From the NCBI GenBank assembly GCA_030632465.1, contig DAOVUR010000027.1, positions 1-13,843 of the forward strand: DNA of 13,843 bases, in the 5' to 3' direction. The notes beneath the pieces are model-generated. The model saw only the letters and a list, made by a program, of their open reading frames with translations. It did no database searches and was not told the DNA's origin. Position numbers and translations under genes: made by a program. How positions within the stretch are numbered: the first letter of the stretch is position 1; each line of letters starts with the position of its first letter. This DNA comes from a bacterium. Its GTDB lineage: Bacteria > Verrucomicrobiota > Kiritimatiellia > UBA8416 > CAMZLY01. Shown one piece after another: positions 5,433-13,263 of this stretch.

Positions 5433-6884
5433 ATGGCCCAGGACTTTGCTTCTTCCAAGTCGGTGTTGTCGTCTTTAGATAGGCAACCGCCTTATAGTGA
5501 AGAAGCAGAGCGTGGTGTTCTTGGCGCAGTTATGCTGGATTCATCAAAAGTGATGGATCTATGCCTTACCTCTCAGCTCTCAACTGAATCTTTTTATGTG
5601 CCTGCCCACAAAACCTTATACGATGCCATGCAGAAGATGCATGCTACTGGTAAGGTTATTGATGTTCTTACTGTTACCGATTTCCTCAATGATGAAGGAT
5701 CCCTCAAAAAAGTAGGGGGTTCTGTCTCACTTGATAGACTGATCGATTCCACTCCTACAGTAGCTCATGCTGAATATTATATTCAGATTGTTTATGATAA
5801 GCATGTGCTCCGCTGTATTATTGACTGTGCGCGTGACGCAGAGCAGTCATGTTATGATTCTGAAGATGATGCAGGTACTATTCTTGATAAGACCGAACAG
5901 TCTTTTATGGATATTACTGAACGTCAACATGGCGATTTAGTTTTATGGTCGGATGCTGTCAAGACGACGATGGAGAATGTTGAGGCAATCTTTGATGGCG
6001 ACAATAAATATGCTGGCGGGATGCCTACGGGGCTACTTAATCTTGATAAGGTTATTATAGGTCTTCGTAAAGGTGAGATGATTGTGCTTGCTGCGCGTCC
6101 ATCAATGGGAAAAACTTCGCTGGCAATGAATATAACAGAGAATGTTGCGCTAGGAAATAATTCGGCGCATGAATCACGACCTGTTGGTGTATTTAGTCTT
6201 GAGATGTCACAAGAAGCGTTGATTATGCGTATGTTATGTTCTCATGCGGAAGTACGTTCTGATCAGTTGATGGGTGGATATGCTTCTAATGCAATGCATA
6301 AACGCTTGGCCAATGCTGCATCAGCACTTTCTAAGGCTGCGATATATGTTGATGATACCGGTGGTTTGGATGTTATGGAGCTTCGGGCTCGTGCTAGACG
6401 CATGAAGAAGAAGTATGACATTGGTCTGATAATGATTGATTACTTGCAGCTGTTACATTACAGCGGATATGCAAAGCAGGGTAGGCAGTTGGAGATTGCG
6501 GCTATATCAGGACATATAAAAGCGATGGCGAAGGAGCTTGATGTTCCTGTGTTGGTGCTTAGTCAGTTGAGTCGTGCTCCGGATCAGCGTTCAGGAGGAG
6601 ATGTAGGTAAGCCTAGACTATCTGACTTGCGTGATTCTGGTGCTATTGAGCAGGATGCTGATGTTGTCTGGATGTTACGCCGTCCATGTATTTATGCATC
6701 AAGTGATGAAGATGCTGATCGCACTTTGGCGATTGTTGATGTTGCTAAGCAGCGTAATGGTCGTGTTGGCGAAGTAGAACTTAATTTTGAGGAGTCATTT
6801 ACCCGCTTTCGCGATAGAGCGAGAGGTGTTGATGATCATAATGGAGAGATGGCCCATGAAATCCCTGAAAACCCACCGATTTAG
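5433..6884 (+). CDS. dnaB: Replicative DNA helicase DnaB
   Basis: DnaB is the hexameric helicase that unwinds DNA ahead of the replication fork and interacts with primase. The protein has 483 residues (E. coli 471). The N-terminal helical domain (about 18-120) includes PPYSEEAERGVLGAVMLD. After a linker comes the RecA-like motor: Walker A ARPSMGKTS (221-229, K227), E259 in FSLEMS, Walker B LIMIDYLQL (332-340, D336), LVLSQLSR (374-381), and DLRDSGAIEQDADVV (398-412), ending with KQRNGRVG. No intein interrupts it. The last 29 nt overlap the start of bamA, so the tail GEMAHEIPENPPI is in a region coding in two frames. The 6-bp gap after rplI indicates a shared transcript. Confidence 0.97.
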   Translation: MAQDFASSKSVLSSLDRQPPYSEEAERGVLGAVMLDSSKVMDLCLTSQLSTESFYVPAHKTLYDAMQKMHATGKVIDVLTVTDFLNDEGSLKKVGGSVSLDRLIDSTPTVAHAEYYIQIVYDKHVLRCIIDCARDAEQSCYDSEDDAGTILDKTEQSFMDITERQHGDLVLWSDAVKTTMENVEAIFDGDNKYAGGMPTGLLNLDKVIIGLRKGEMIVLAARPSMGKTSLAMNITENVALGNNSAHESRPVGVFSLEMSQEALIMRMLCSHAEVRSDQLMGGYASNAMHKRLANAASALSKAAIYVDDTGGLDVMELRARARRMKKKYDIGLIMIDYLQLLHYSGYAKQGRQLEIAAISGHIKAMAKELDVPVLVLSQLSRAPDQRSGGDVGKPRLSDLRDSGAIEQDADVVWMLRRPCIYASSDEDADRTLAIVDVAKQRNGRVGEVELNFEESFTRFRDRARGVDDHNGEMAHEIPENPPI

Positions 6885-9243
6885 ACTGCAAACTTTAGGT
6901 TTGAGTCTATTGTTTGTATTGCTACTCTTGCCAAAAGCTTCTTTTTCGCAGTTTGCTTCCCAGAATGAGATTATTGTACGTGAGATAGTGATTGATAATC
7001 TTGGTGCTGGGCAGATTGATCGTAGTTATGTGCTTACTCATCTATCACAGAAGATAGGCGATAAACTTGATTATTCGCTAATCTCTGCTGATGTCCGTGA
7101 TATCCTTAAGACGGGAATTATTTCGGATGTAAAGGTTAAGGCTGTTGAGTTAACTGACGGTGTGAAGATTATCTATGCAGTGCGTAAGCGTTTACGACTG
7201 GATCGTGCTATTGTTTTTTCTGGCGCAAAGAAATTTAAAGAAAGTAAGCTTCGTGACTGGATCGATCTTAGAATTGGAGATTACGTTGATGATCAGGTGA
7301 TGGGGGTTAAGATCCAGAAGATCATTAAGGAGTATCATGAGGCGAAGTTCCCTTATGTTTCTATAACTTGGGAAGTTGTAGAGACAGATAAATATGATGG
7401 ACGTGGCAAAGTTAAAGTTACTATCAATGAAGGGGAAAAGTCCAAAATAAAGAAGGTGATCTTTGTTGGTAACGATGGAATTTCTGGTGAAGAGTTAAAG
7501 AAAATTATTGGTGCAAAAGCATGGTGGAATCCGTTTGGTTGGTGGGGCCGTAAGTATGATCAGAATGAGATTGATGTAGCCAGTGATAATTTGCGTAACT
7601 ACTACATGGGGCAGGGGTATCTTGATGCTAAGTTGGATAAGCCGGTCATTGAGATGTATGAAAAGGGAAAGTATAGTATCGCTTTTAATATCAATGAAGG
7701 TGCAAAGTATAGGTTTGCTGATATAGATATAGATGGGTTCGAACTTTTTGAGAAAAATGCGCTTCTACAGCGTGTTGTATGTCGTCCAGGCGCCGTTGCA
7801 TTTGCCTCCTCTCTTCAAGCAAGTGTTCGTGGTATAGGTGATTTCTATGGTGGCAAAGGGTATGCTGGCACATATGTTGAGCCTATATTGACTCCTGATA
7901 TTAAGACAGAAACAGTTAGTGTTGATTTTAAAGTGCATGAAGGTGTTTTAACACACATTAGAAACATTAAGATTCGTGGTAACACAAGGACACGTGACGA
8001 AGTTATAAGGCGCGAGCTGTTGGTCTATCCGGGAGAGCTTTATAACACCGTTAAGATACGGCGTAGTGAGAGAATTGTACAAAACCTTGGTTTTTTCTCT
8101 ACAGTGCGGAGCTCTTCAGAGAAGGCGTTGAGTCCAGATGAGAAAGATTTAGTTATTGAAGTTGCGGAGAAACGTACTGGTCAGTTTATGATGGGGGCGG
8201 GGTTCTCAAGTATTGATAGATTGGTAGGATTTGTCGAGGTGTCACAAGGTAACTTTGACTTAAAAGGTTGGCCATATTTTACTGGTGGCGGCCAGAAGCT
8301 GAAGTTGCGTTTGCAGTTTGGTACCACACGTAGCAGTTATGACTTATCATTTACCGAGCCGTGGTTTCTTGGCCGGCGTCTTTCGCTTGGGTTCGACTTT
8401 TTTCGTAGCGATATGGATTATGATGATTTCAGTTTGAAAAGAACTGGTGGCGCGGTAAAGCTTGGCAAGGCATTGCCGGGGCCGAACAGGATAGATTTTC
8501 GCTATCAGATAGTGCATAAAGAGGAATATGATATTGCTGATACTAATATGTATTACTATACCGATGGAACAATGGATCCATATAGTTTTAGCGAGAATAC
8601 TGATTATGTAAAAAGCTCTATTCGTGCTGCCATTACTCATGATACCCGTAATAACCCATTTGTACCGACCCGCGGTAATCGTAGCTCTATCTTTAGTGAA
8701 GTTTCTGGTGGCCCACTTGCATTTGATCTTGATATATATCGCATTGGTGCAAAAGGACGGCAATATTTCCCTTTATGGTTTGGGCATGTTTTAAGCCTGA
8801 AAGGTGAAATAGAAGTTGTTGATGAATATGGTGATACAGAAGAGATGCCGATAGCAGAAAAATTATTTCTTGGTGGTGGCCGTAACTTACGTGGATTTGA
8901 GTATCGTGAAGTTGGTCCGAAAGTTTCTAGGGTAATTCCGACGGATAATGGCGAAATCATTGATCATCGCCCTGTTGGTGGACGTTCTATGGTAATGGCC
9001 AGTGTGGAGTATACTATTCCTGTTATATCCAGTATTCGTTTCGCTGGTTTTTATGACATGGGTAATGTGTGGCGTGATGCGTACGATTTTGATTTCAGTT
9101 CTTTTGCATCTAGTGCTGGTATTGGGCTTCGTATCGATATGCCAGGATTCCCGATTCGTATTGATAGGGCTTGGATAATTTCTAAAGATGATGAACTGAG
9201 TGAAGATGATCCGTGGGTTTTTTGGATTGGTTATGATTTTTAA
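6856..9243 (+). CDS. bamA: Outer membrane protein assembly factor BamA
   Basis: BamA is the Omp85-family core of the machine that folds beta-barrel proteins into the outer membrane. The protein has 795 residues. A signal peptide covers about 1-32: basic start, hydrophobic LGLSLLFVLLLLP, and cleavage near KASFS/Q. Five POTRA domains occupy about 39-112, 113-193, 194-282 (containing WWNPFGWWGRKYD), 283-361 and 364-437. The C-terminal 16-strand barrel domain follows, with the lid-loop RGF motif in NLRGFEYRE. It ends in Phe (FWIGYDF), the typical outer-membrane beta signal. I chose ATG 6856 because a signal peptide follows at once and GGAGAG (6843-6848) is 7 nt upstream; the frame is open further upstream only inside dnaB. 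It overlaps dnaB by 29 nt, so coupled translation is likely. Confidence 0.95.
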   Translation: MKSLKTHRFRLQTLGLSLLFVLLLLPKASFSQFASQNEIIVREIVIDNLGAGQIDRSYVLTHLSQKIGDKLDYSLISADVRDILKTGIISDVKVKAVELTDGVKIIYAVRKRLRLDRAIVFSGAKKFKESKLRDWIDLRIGDYVDDQVMGVKIQKIIKEYHEAKFPYVSITWEVVETDKYDGRGKVKVTINEGEKSKIKKVIFVGNDGISGEELKKIIGAKAWWNPFGWWGRKYDQNEIDVASDNLRNYYMGQGYLDAKLDKPVIEMYEKGKYSIAFNINEGAKYRFADIDIDGFELFEKNALLQRVVCRPGAVAFASSLQASVRGIGDFYGGKGYAGTYVEPILTPDIKTETVSVDFKVHEGVLTHIRNIKIRGNTRTRDEVIRRELLVYPGELYNTVKIRRSERIVQNLGFFSTVRSSSEKALSPDEKDLVIEVAEKRTGQFMMGAGFSSIDRLVGFVEVSQGNFDLKGWPYFTGGGQKLKLRLQFGTTRSSYDLSFTEPWFLGRRLSLGFDFFRSDMDYDDFSLKRTGGAVKLGKALPGPNRIDFRYQIVHKEEYDIADTNMYYYTDGTMDPYSFSENTDYVKSSIRAAITHDTRNNPFVPTRGNRSSIFSEVSGGPLAFDLDIYRIGAKGRQYFPLWFGHVLSLKGEIEVVDEYGDTEEMPIAEKLFLGGGRNLRGFEYREVGPKVSRVIPTDNGEIIDHRPVGGRSMVMASVEYTIPVISSIRFAGFYDMGNVWRDAYDFDFSSFASSAGIGLRIDMPGFPIRIDRAWIISKDDELSEDDPWVFWIGYDF

Positions 9244-9261
9244 TAAATAAAGGAGTGCGTG

Positions 9262-9849
9262 ATGAGAAAAAGTATATGTTTTACAGCTTTAGTGGCTGCT
9301 GTTATCTGTTCTGGAGTTTTTGCAGAAGCAGGAAGTATGAAGATTGCAGTTGTTGATATGGAATTGATTATGAATGCATATCCTGAAACAAAGTCGAGCA
9401 GACTAATTCTTGAACAGCAGCTTGATGAGGCAGAGAAAGAGCAGCAGGGAATGCTGGCTGATCGTGCTGAACTGGAGAAAAAATTTAAAGCGGCTGGGGA
9501 AAAAGCGCAGAATTCAGCTTTTAGCAAGGATGTACGTGAAAAGAATCGTATTGTTGCTGAAGGTATTTTGGCCGACTTACGTGAGATGGAAAGTGACATA
9601 AGAGAAACAGCTAATTTGCGTCGCAAGCAGTTAGGTGAACGTCAGGTTCGTATGCGTCGTCGTATAGTATTGAAATTACGTGATGTTGTTAAAGGTTACT
9701 GTGAAAAGAATGACATTACACTTGTTTTAGATAGTGCCGTTCCTGGCACAGGTACAGCACCAGAATCGGTAGTGTATAGTGTGGAAAAGATGGATATCAC
9801 TGATAAGATTCTAGCTTTGATCAGTGCAGAAGATTCTAAAAAGAAGTAG
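9262..9849 (+). CDS. skp: OmpH/Skp-family periplasmic chaperone
   Basis: Skp/OmpH trimers hold unfolded outer-membrane proteins in the periplasm on their way to BamA. The protein has 195 residues. A signal peptide covers 1-21 (basic MRK, then a hydrophobic run ending VFA/EAG). KIAVVDMELIMNAYPETK follows, equivalent to the family's first strand. A long charged helical region rich in Glu, Lys, Gln and Arg covers about 45-140, as expected for the coiled-coil tentacles. The segment GYCEKNDITLVLDSAV near 146-160 matches the core domain. AAAGGAG (9249-9255) lies 6 nt before ATG 9262; the adjacent GTG at 9259 would add one Met. It sits 18 bp after bamA and before lpxD, the usual order. The family is certain but the symbol is assigned by position as much as by sequence. 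Confidence 0.9.
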   Translation: MRKSICFTALVAAVICSGVFAEAGSMKIAVVDMELIMNAYPETKSSRLILEQQLDEAEKEQQGMLADRAELEKKFKAAGEKAQNSAFSKDVREKNRIVAEGILADLREMESDIRETANLRRKQLGERQVRMRRRIVLKLRDVVKGYCEKNDITLVLDSAVPGTGTAPESVVYSVEKMDITDKILALISAEDSKKK

Positions 9850-9910
9850 GAACAGTTTGCGCTATAACGTGGTATCTGGCTGAACAGAGATATCATAAAG
9901 GAAATTTATT

Positions 9911-10933
9911 ATGAGTATGACTATTAAAGATATTGCGACAGAACTTGGTGGGGTTATTGAAGGGGATGACACTGTTGAGATATCAGCGTTAGCAGCATTG
10001 CAGGATGCGGCGGCTGGTGATATATCATTTCTTTCTAATCCTCGCTATAGCCCGGCAGTCGGCAGCACAAATGCTTCGGCAGTGATTGTCAATAGTGATT
10101 GGCAGGGTGAGTTTGCTGGTACTATTATCAGGGTTGAAAATGCTGATGCAGCTTTTTCTAAAGTAGCATCCTTAATTATTCCACCAGTGGCAAAACCAGT
10201 AGCTGGAATTCATCCATCTGCTGTGATTGAAGATGCTGAATTAGGTGAAGATGTAAGTATCGGTCCAAATGTTGTTATTGAACGCGGGGTAAAGATTGGC
10301 CGTGGAACTGTTGTTGGTGCTGGCTGTTATATCGGGGCTGATACAACAGTTGGTGTTGATGGCTTGATCTATCCTAACGTTTCCATACGTGAACGTGTGA
10401 CAATTGGTGATCGTGTTATTATTCAGTTAGGCGCTGTTGTTGGTAGTGATGGTTTTGGTTATACGCAGGAAGGGCTTAAGTGGGTTAAGATTCCTCAGGT
10501 TGGTACCGTTGAAATTGGTGATGATGTTGAGATAGGTGCTAATACCACTATTGACCGTGCAAGATTTGGTAAGACTGTAATTGAAAATGGCGTTAAATTG
10601 GATAATCAAGTGCAGGTAGCGCATAATGTCCATATTGGTGAGAATGCTGCGATTGTTGCATTTGTTGCGTTAGCTGGTAGTTGTAGTATTGGCGCAAATG
10701 TACAGATGGCAGGCCATTCTGGTGCGGCTGGACATGTGCATGTTGGTGACTATTCAGTGCTTATGCCTTACACTGCACCTACGAAAGATGTTCCTGAAAA
10801 ATCGGTTGTATCGGGGTTTCCTGCGCGTCCATTTGCGCAGTATCAGAAGTCAATGGCAGCTAGTACGAAATTGCCGAAATTAATGAAAAGAGTTTCTGCA
10901 CTAGAACGTGAACTAGAAAAGTTAAAGGGATAA
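9911..10933 (+). CDS. lpxD: UDP-3-O-acylglucosamine N-acyltransferase
   Basis: LpxD adds the second acyl chain, from acyl-ACP, to the 2-amino group of UDP-3-O-acylglucosamine in lipid A synthesis. The protein has 340 residues (E. coli 341). The N-terminal uridine-binding domain (about 1-100) includes DISFLSNPRY. The left-handed beta-helix of hexapeptide repeats spans about 101-290. GSDGFGY (178-184) is the acyl-chain region and H238 in VQVAHNVHIG aligns with the catalytic His of E. coli LpxD. The C-terminus is a charged helix (about 315-340). The Shine-Dalgarno sequence AAGGA (9898-9902) is 8 nt upstream. The 61-bp gap after skp contains only a weak inverted repeat. It shows the organism makes a lipid A type LPS. 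Confidence 0.96.
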   Translation: MSMTIKDIATELGGVIEGDDTVEISALAALQDAAAGDISFLSNPRYSPAVGSTNASAVIVNSDWQGEFAGTIIRVENADAAFSKVASLIIPPVAKPVAGIHPSAVIEDAELGEDVSIGPNVVIERGVKIGRGTVVGAGCYIGADTTVGVDGLIYPNVSIRERVTIGDRVIIQLGAVVGSDGFGYTQEGLKWVKIPQVGTVEIGDDVEIGANTTIDRARFGKTVIENGVKLDNQVQVAHNVHIGENAAIVAFVALAGSCSIGANVQMAGHSGAAGHVHVGDYSVLMPYTAPTKDVPEKSVVSGFPARPFAQYQKSMAASTKLPKLMKRVSALERELEKLKG

Positions 10934-10938
10934 ACTAT

Positions 10939-11910
10939 ATGAAGGTTTTAGTAACTGGTGGTGCTGGATATATAGGTAGTATTGCAACAGAGATGTTGAT
11001 TGATGCAGGGCATGAAGTTGCTGTGTTTGATAATCTTGAACTAGGTCATGAAGAGGCACTTGATCCAAGAGCACTATTTATCAAGGGGGACTTACGTGAT
11101 TACGACTCTATTGCAACAGCGATGGCACAAGTTGCGCCAGATGCAGTAATGCATTTTGCAGCCTATGCATTGGTTCCCGAATCTATGGAGAAGCCTGAGA
11201 TATACTTCAGAAATAATGTTTTTGGTGGTATCAATCTTGCCGAAGCTATGTATAAACATGGTGTCGATAAGATTGTTTTTTCTTCAACATGCGCAACTTA
11301 CGGGCAGCCGGAAAAGATTCCTATTGCCGAAGATACTCCACAGTCGCCGACTAATCCATACGGTGAAAGCAAGTTGATGTTTGAACAGACATTAAACTGG
11401 TATAGAAAATTGCATGGATTTAAGACGATATTTTTGCGCTACTTTAATGTATGCGGTGCATCAGAGCGATGTGGTGAAGATCATGCCGTAGAGAGTCATC
11501 TTATTCCGCTTGTGTTACAGGTTGCCTTAGGTCAGCGTGAAAAGATCTTTATCTATGGTGATGACTATAATACGCCTGATGGAACCTGTGTTAGAGACTA
11601 TATACATGTTAAAGACTTGATAGCTGCTCATATTCTTGCGTTATCGCTAGAAGAGTCGAATATCTTTAATCTTGGTGTAGGGAATGGTTTTTCAGTAAAA
11701 GAAGTTATTGAATCTGCACGTAAAGTTACGGGGCATGCTATTCCTGCTGAACTTGCACCACGCCGTGCTGGTGATCCTGATGAGCTTGTTGCCGCATCGG
11801 GTAAGGCGCAGGAAGTGCTAGGCTGGAAGCCACAATACACTGATATGAATGATATTGTGGCGTCAGCTTGGAAATGGCATCAGGCACATCCTAATGGATA
11901 TGAAGGTTAA
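10939..11910 (+). CDS. galE: UDP-glucose 4-epimerase (GalE-like)
   Basis: GalE interconverts UDP-glucose and UDP-galactose using bound NAD, for the Leloir pathway or as a source of galactose for surface polysaccharides. The protein has 323 residues, an extended short-chain dehydrogenase. The Rossmann glycine motif TGGAGYIG is at 6-13, the acidic NAD-ribose binding residue D31 is in VFDNLELGH, and the catalytic set is S115/S116/T117 with Y141 and K145 (YGESK). RYFNVCGA and DGTCVRDYIHVKDL are strongly GalE-like. A related 4-epimerase for another sugar nucleotide cannot be excluded. It starts 5 nt after lpxD, with its ribosome binding site (AAAGGGA, 10925-10930) inside lpxD, so it is very likely co-transcribed. 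This position suggests a role in LPS or capsule sugar supply. Confidence 0.9.
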   Translation: MKVLVTGGAGYIGSIATEMLIDAGHEVAVFDNLELGHEEALDPRALFIKGDLRDYDSIATAMAQVAPDAVMHFAAYALVPESMEKPEIYFRNNVFGGINLAEAMYKHGVDKIVFSSTCATYGQPEKIPIAEDTPQSPTNPYGESKLMFEQTLNWYRKLHGFKTIFLRYFNVCGASERCGEDHAVESHLIPLVLQVALGQREKIFIYGDDYNTPDGTCVRDYIHVKDLIAAHILALSLEESNIFNLGVGNGFSVKEVIESARKVTGHAIPAELAPRRAGDPDELVAASGKAQEVLGWKPQYTDMNDIVASAWKWHQAHPNGYEG

Positions 11911-11930
11911 TTCTTAGTGGTTAATTGTTA

Positions 11931-12398
11931 ATGATTAATGTTAAGAAAATTGGTGAGTTACTAAAGAGAAAACAGTGGAAGCTTGCTGTTGCTGAGTCGT
12001 GTACTGGCGGTCTTATCGGGCATAGTATCACAACTGCAAGTGGTAGCTCAGACTATTTTCTTGGTGGTGTTATAGCTTACGCGAATAGTATCAAAATCCA
12101 GAAGCTTAATGTGGATGAAGAGTCACTGCTTCGGGATGGTGCAGTTAGCGAGGCTGTTGCTTGTCAGATGGCGGAAGGTGTGCGTGAATCGTTTGGTGCT
12201 GATATTGCAGTTAGCGTAACGGGCATTGCTGGTCCTGATGGCGGTACCGAAGATAAACCTGTTGGTACAGTATTTATTGGTTTGGCAACAGAAGATAATG
12301 TCTTGGCCGAACGATTCCTTTTTACGGGTAGTAGAGAAGAAATTCAACAACAGACTACCAATGCCGCGCTAGGCTGTTTAGAGTTAGCTTGTAAATAG
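11931..12398 (+). CDS. pncC: Nicotinamide-nucleotide amidase (CinA C-terminal domain family)
   Basis: PncC hydrolyses nicotinamide mononucleotide to nicotinic acid mononucleotide, part of NAD recycling. The protein has 155 residues and is the stand-alone C-terminal domain, without the N-terminal CinA/COG1058 domain. Motifs are AESCTGGLIG (21-30) with the presumed nucleophile S23, GGVIAYAN..K (46-55), GAVSEAVACQMAEG (70-83), and SVTGIAGPDGGTEDKPVGTV (95-114). I chose ATG 11931 over the TTG at 11925; the ribosome binding site is weak. It lies 20 bp after galE and is probably the last gene of the long transcript. It has no obvious link to the envelope genes before it. Confidence 0.93.
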   Translation: MINVKKIGELLKRKQWKLAVAESCTGGLIGHSITTASGSSDYFLGGVIAYANSIKIQKLNVDEESLLRDGAVSEAVACQMAEGVRESFGADIAVSVTGIAGPDGGTEDKPVGTVFIGLATEDNVLAERFLFTGSREEIQQQTTNAALGCLELACK

Positions 12399-12437
12399 GT
12401 TGCAAGTACCAGGCTCTAGATTACCGTCGGAATAAGA

Positions 12438-12465
12438 TCTAACGAATTTCTGCAGAAAGGTTAGA
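12438..12465. promoter_or_regulatory. Palindrome covering the acetyltransferase ribosome binding site
   Basis: An outer inverted repeat, TCTAAC (12438-12443) with GTTAGA (12460-12465), encloses a perfect 12-bp palindrome, TTTCTGCAGAAA (12447-12458). The unpaired joints are GAA on one side and G on the other. The likely Shine-Dalgarno AAAGG (12456-12460) lies inside it, and the ATG follows one base later. It could act as an operator, as an RNA switch on translation, or be a remnant of a recombination site. Confidence 0.5.
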
Positions 12466-12466
12466 A

Positions 12467-13003
12467 ATGAAATTGTCAGAATATAGCACAAACAAGACTG
12501 AAGAGATTAAAGAGCTATTTACTAAGGTGTTTTCAGACTCCGAGGGGGAATCAGAAGGTTTACTGATAGGCAAATTGGTTCACCAGTTAATGACTGGGAC
12601 AAGTGATCAAGATCTTTATGGATTTACTGCTGTTGAAAATGAGAAAATTCTCGGTAGCATATTTTTTAGTAAGTTGACTTTTGAGAGTGGTGTTAATGCG
12701 TTTCTTTTATCTCCAGTAGCAGTGGATACAAAATACCAAAGAAAAGGTGTTGGTCAAAAGTTGATCGATTTTGGGCTTAACCAGTTGAAGGAAGATGGAG
12801 TGGGGTTAGTCTTTACCTATGGTGATATCAAATTTTATTCCAAGGTTGGTTTTAGCATTATTGCTGAAGAAGTAGTAAAAGCTCCCTTTACGTTATCATA
12901 TCCAGAAGGATGGCTTGGGCAATCATTGGTTAGTGACGAGGTTGAATCAATTGTAGGTGATTCATCGTGCGTAGAAGCATTTAGCGACCCTAAGCTTTGG
13001 TAG
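12467..13003 (+). CDS. GNAT-family N-acetyltransferase
   Basis: A GCN5-related acetyltransferase of 178 residues that probably transfers acetyl from acetyl-CoA to an unknown amine or amino acid. The GNAT core is visible: strand and helix at about 11-45, ILGSIFFSKLTF (61-72), and LSPVAVDTKYQRKGVGQKLI (81-100) with the acetyl-CoA pyrophosphate-binding R/QxxGxG loop (QRKGVG). GVGLVFTYGDIKFYSKVGFS (111-130) is a YhbS-type motif B. The C-terminal part (APFTLSYPEGWLGQSL) resembles, from memory, GNATs common in Vibrio and related marine Gammaproteobacteria, so lateral acquisition is possible. It lies outside the packed operon, 68 bp after pncC, with a palindrome at its start. The substrate cannot be read from the sequence. 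Confidence 0.88.
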   Translation: MKLSEYSTNKTEEIKELFTKVFSDSEGESEGLLIGKLVHQLMTGTSDQDLYGFTAVENEKILGSIFFSKLTFESGVNAFLLSPVAVDTKYQRKGVGQKLIDFGLNQLKEDGVGLVFTYGDIKFYSKVGFSIIAEEVVKAPFTLSYPEGWLGQSLVSDEVESIVGDSSCVEAFSDPKLW

Positions 13004-13045
13004 AGTCCGATATTTATGGTTTCTTAGTTTCTAGAGAGAAATAAC

Positions 13046-13074
13046 TTGCTTGGTATGATGTTGTTTCGTACAGT
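13046..13074 (+). promoter_or_regulatory. Possible promoter of tRNA-Arg
   Basis: TTGCTT (13046-13051) and TACAGT (13069-13074) are separated by 17 nt and end 29 nt before the mature tRNA. The matches to sigma-70 boxes are only partial (3/6 and 4/6), so this is a weak candidate in a 100-bp gap with no other clear feature. Confidence 0.25.
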
Positions 13075-13103
13075 TACGCCTTCCTGAATTGAGTACAAAA
13101 AAT

Positions 13104-13180
13104 ACTCCGGTAGCTCAGTTGGATAGAGCAACGGATTTCTAATCCGTAGGTCACAGGTTCGAGCCCTGTCCGGAGTGCCA
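13104..13180 (+). tRNA. tRNA-Arg (anticodon UCU), CCA encoded
   Basis: A full cloverleaf of 77 nt. The acceptor stem ACTCCGG pairs perfectly with CCGGAGT, discriminator G13177 follows, and CCA is encoded (13178-13180). The D arm is GCTC...GAGC. The anticodon stem ACGGA/TCCGT has loop TTTCTAA with anticodon TCT. The T arm is ACAGG-TTCGAGC-CCTGT. It reads AGA codons. Seven T residues (13181-13187) follow directly. It stands alone between the GNAT gene and a convergent gene; tRNA-Arg genes are common integration sites, but no attachment repeat or integrase is visible here. Confidence 0.97.
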
Positions 13181-13186
13181 TTTTTT

Positions 13187-13220
13187 TGAACGATGAATTC
13201 TGAACGATGAGCGATGAATA
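13187..13220. repeat. Short direct repeats between tRNA-Arg and the convergent gene
   Basis: TGAACGATGA occurs at 13187-13196 and 13201-13210 (period 14), followed by a related GCGATGAATA. A weak inverted repeat, ATGAGC/GCTCAT (13207-13212 and 13226-13231), overlaps the end. No credible terminator hairpin is visible in this 83-bp convergent gap. Confidence 0.45.
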
Positions 13221-13263
13221 ACTCAGCTCATGCTATTCTTACTACAAGTCGTCTGGATGTTAT

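Noticed and set aside
9850..9910. Hairpin between skp and lpxD
   Set aside because: GGTATCT/AGATATC pairs over only 7 bp with a wobble and a loop of about 10 nt, with no T-run; this is within chance for AT-rich DNA.
12399..13103. Integron gene cassette with flanking attC sites
   Set aside because: TCTAAC/GTTAGA upstream is too short for an attC and does not match the full core-site consensus; no matching site follows the gene and no integrase is present.
13181..13263. Rho-independent terminator after tRNA-Arg
   Set aside because: There is a seven-T run but no GC-rich stem directly before it other than the tRNA itself; the later ATGAGC/GCTCAT pair is weak and has no T-run.
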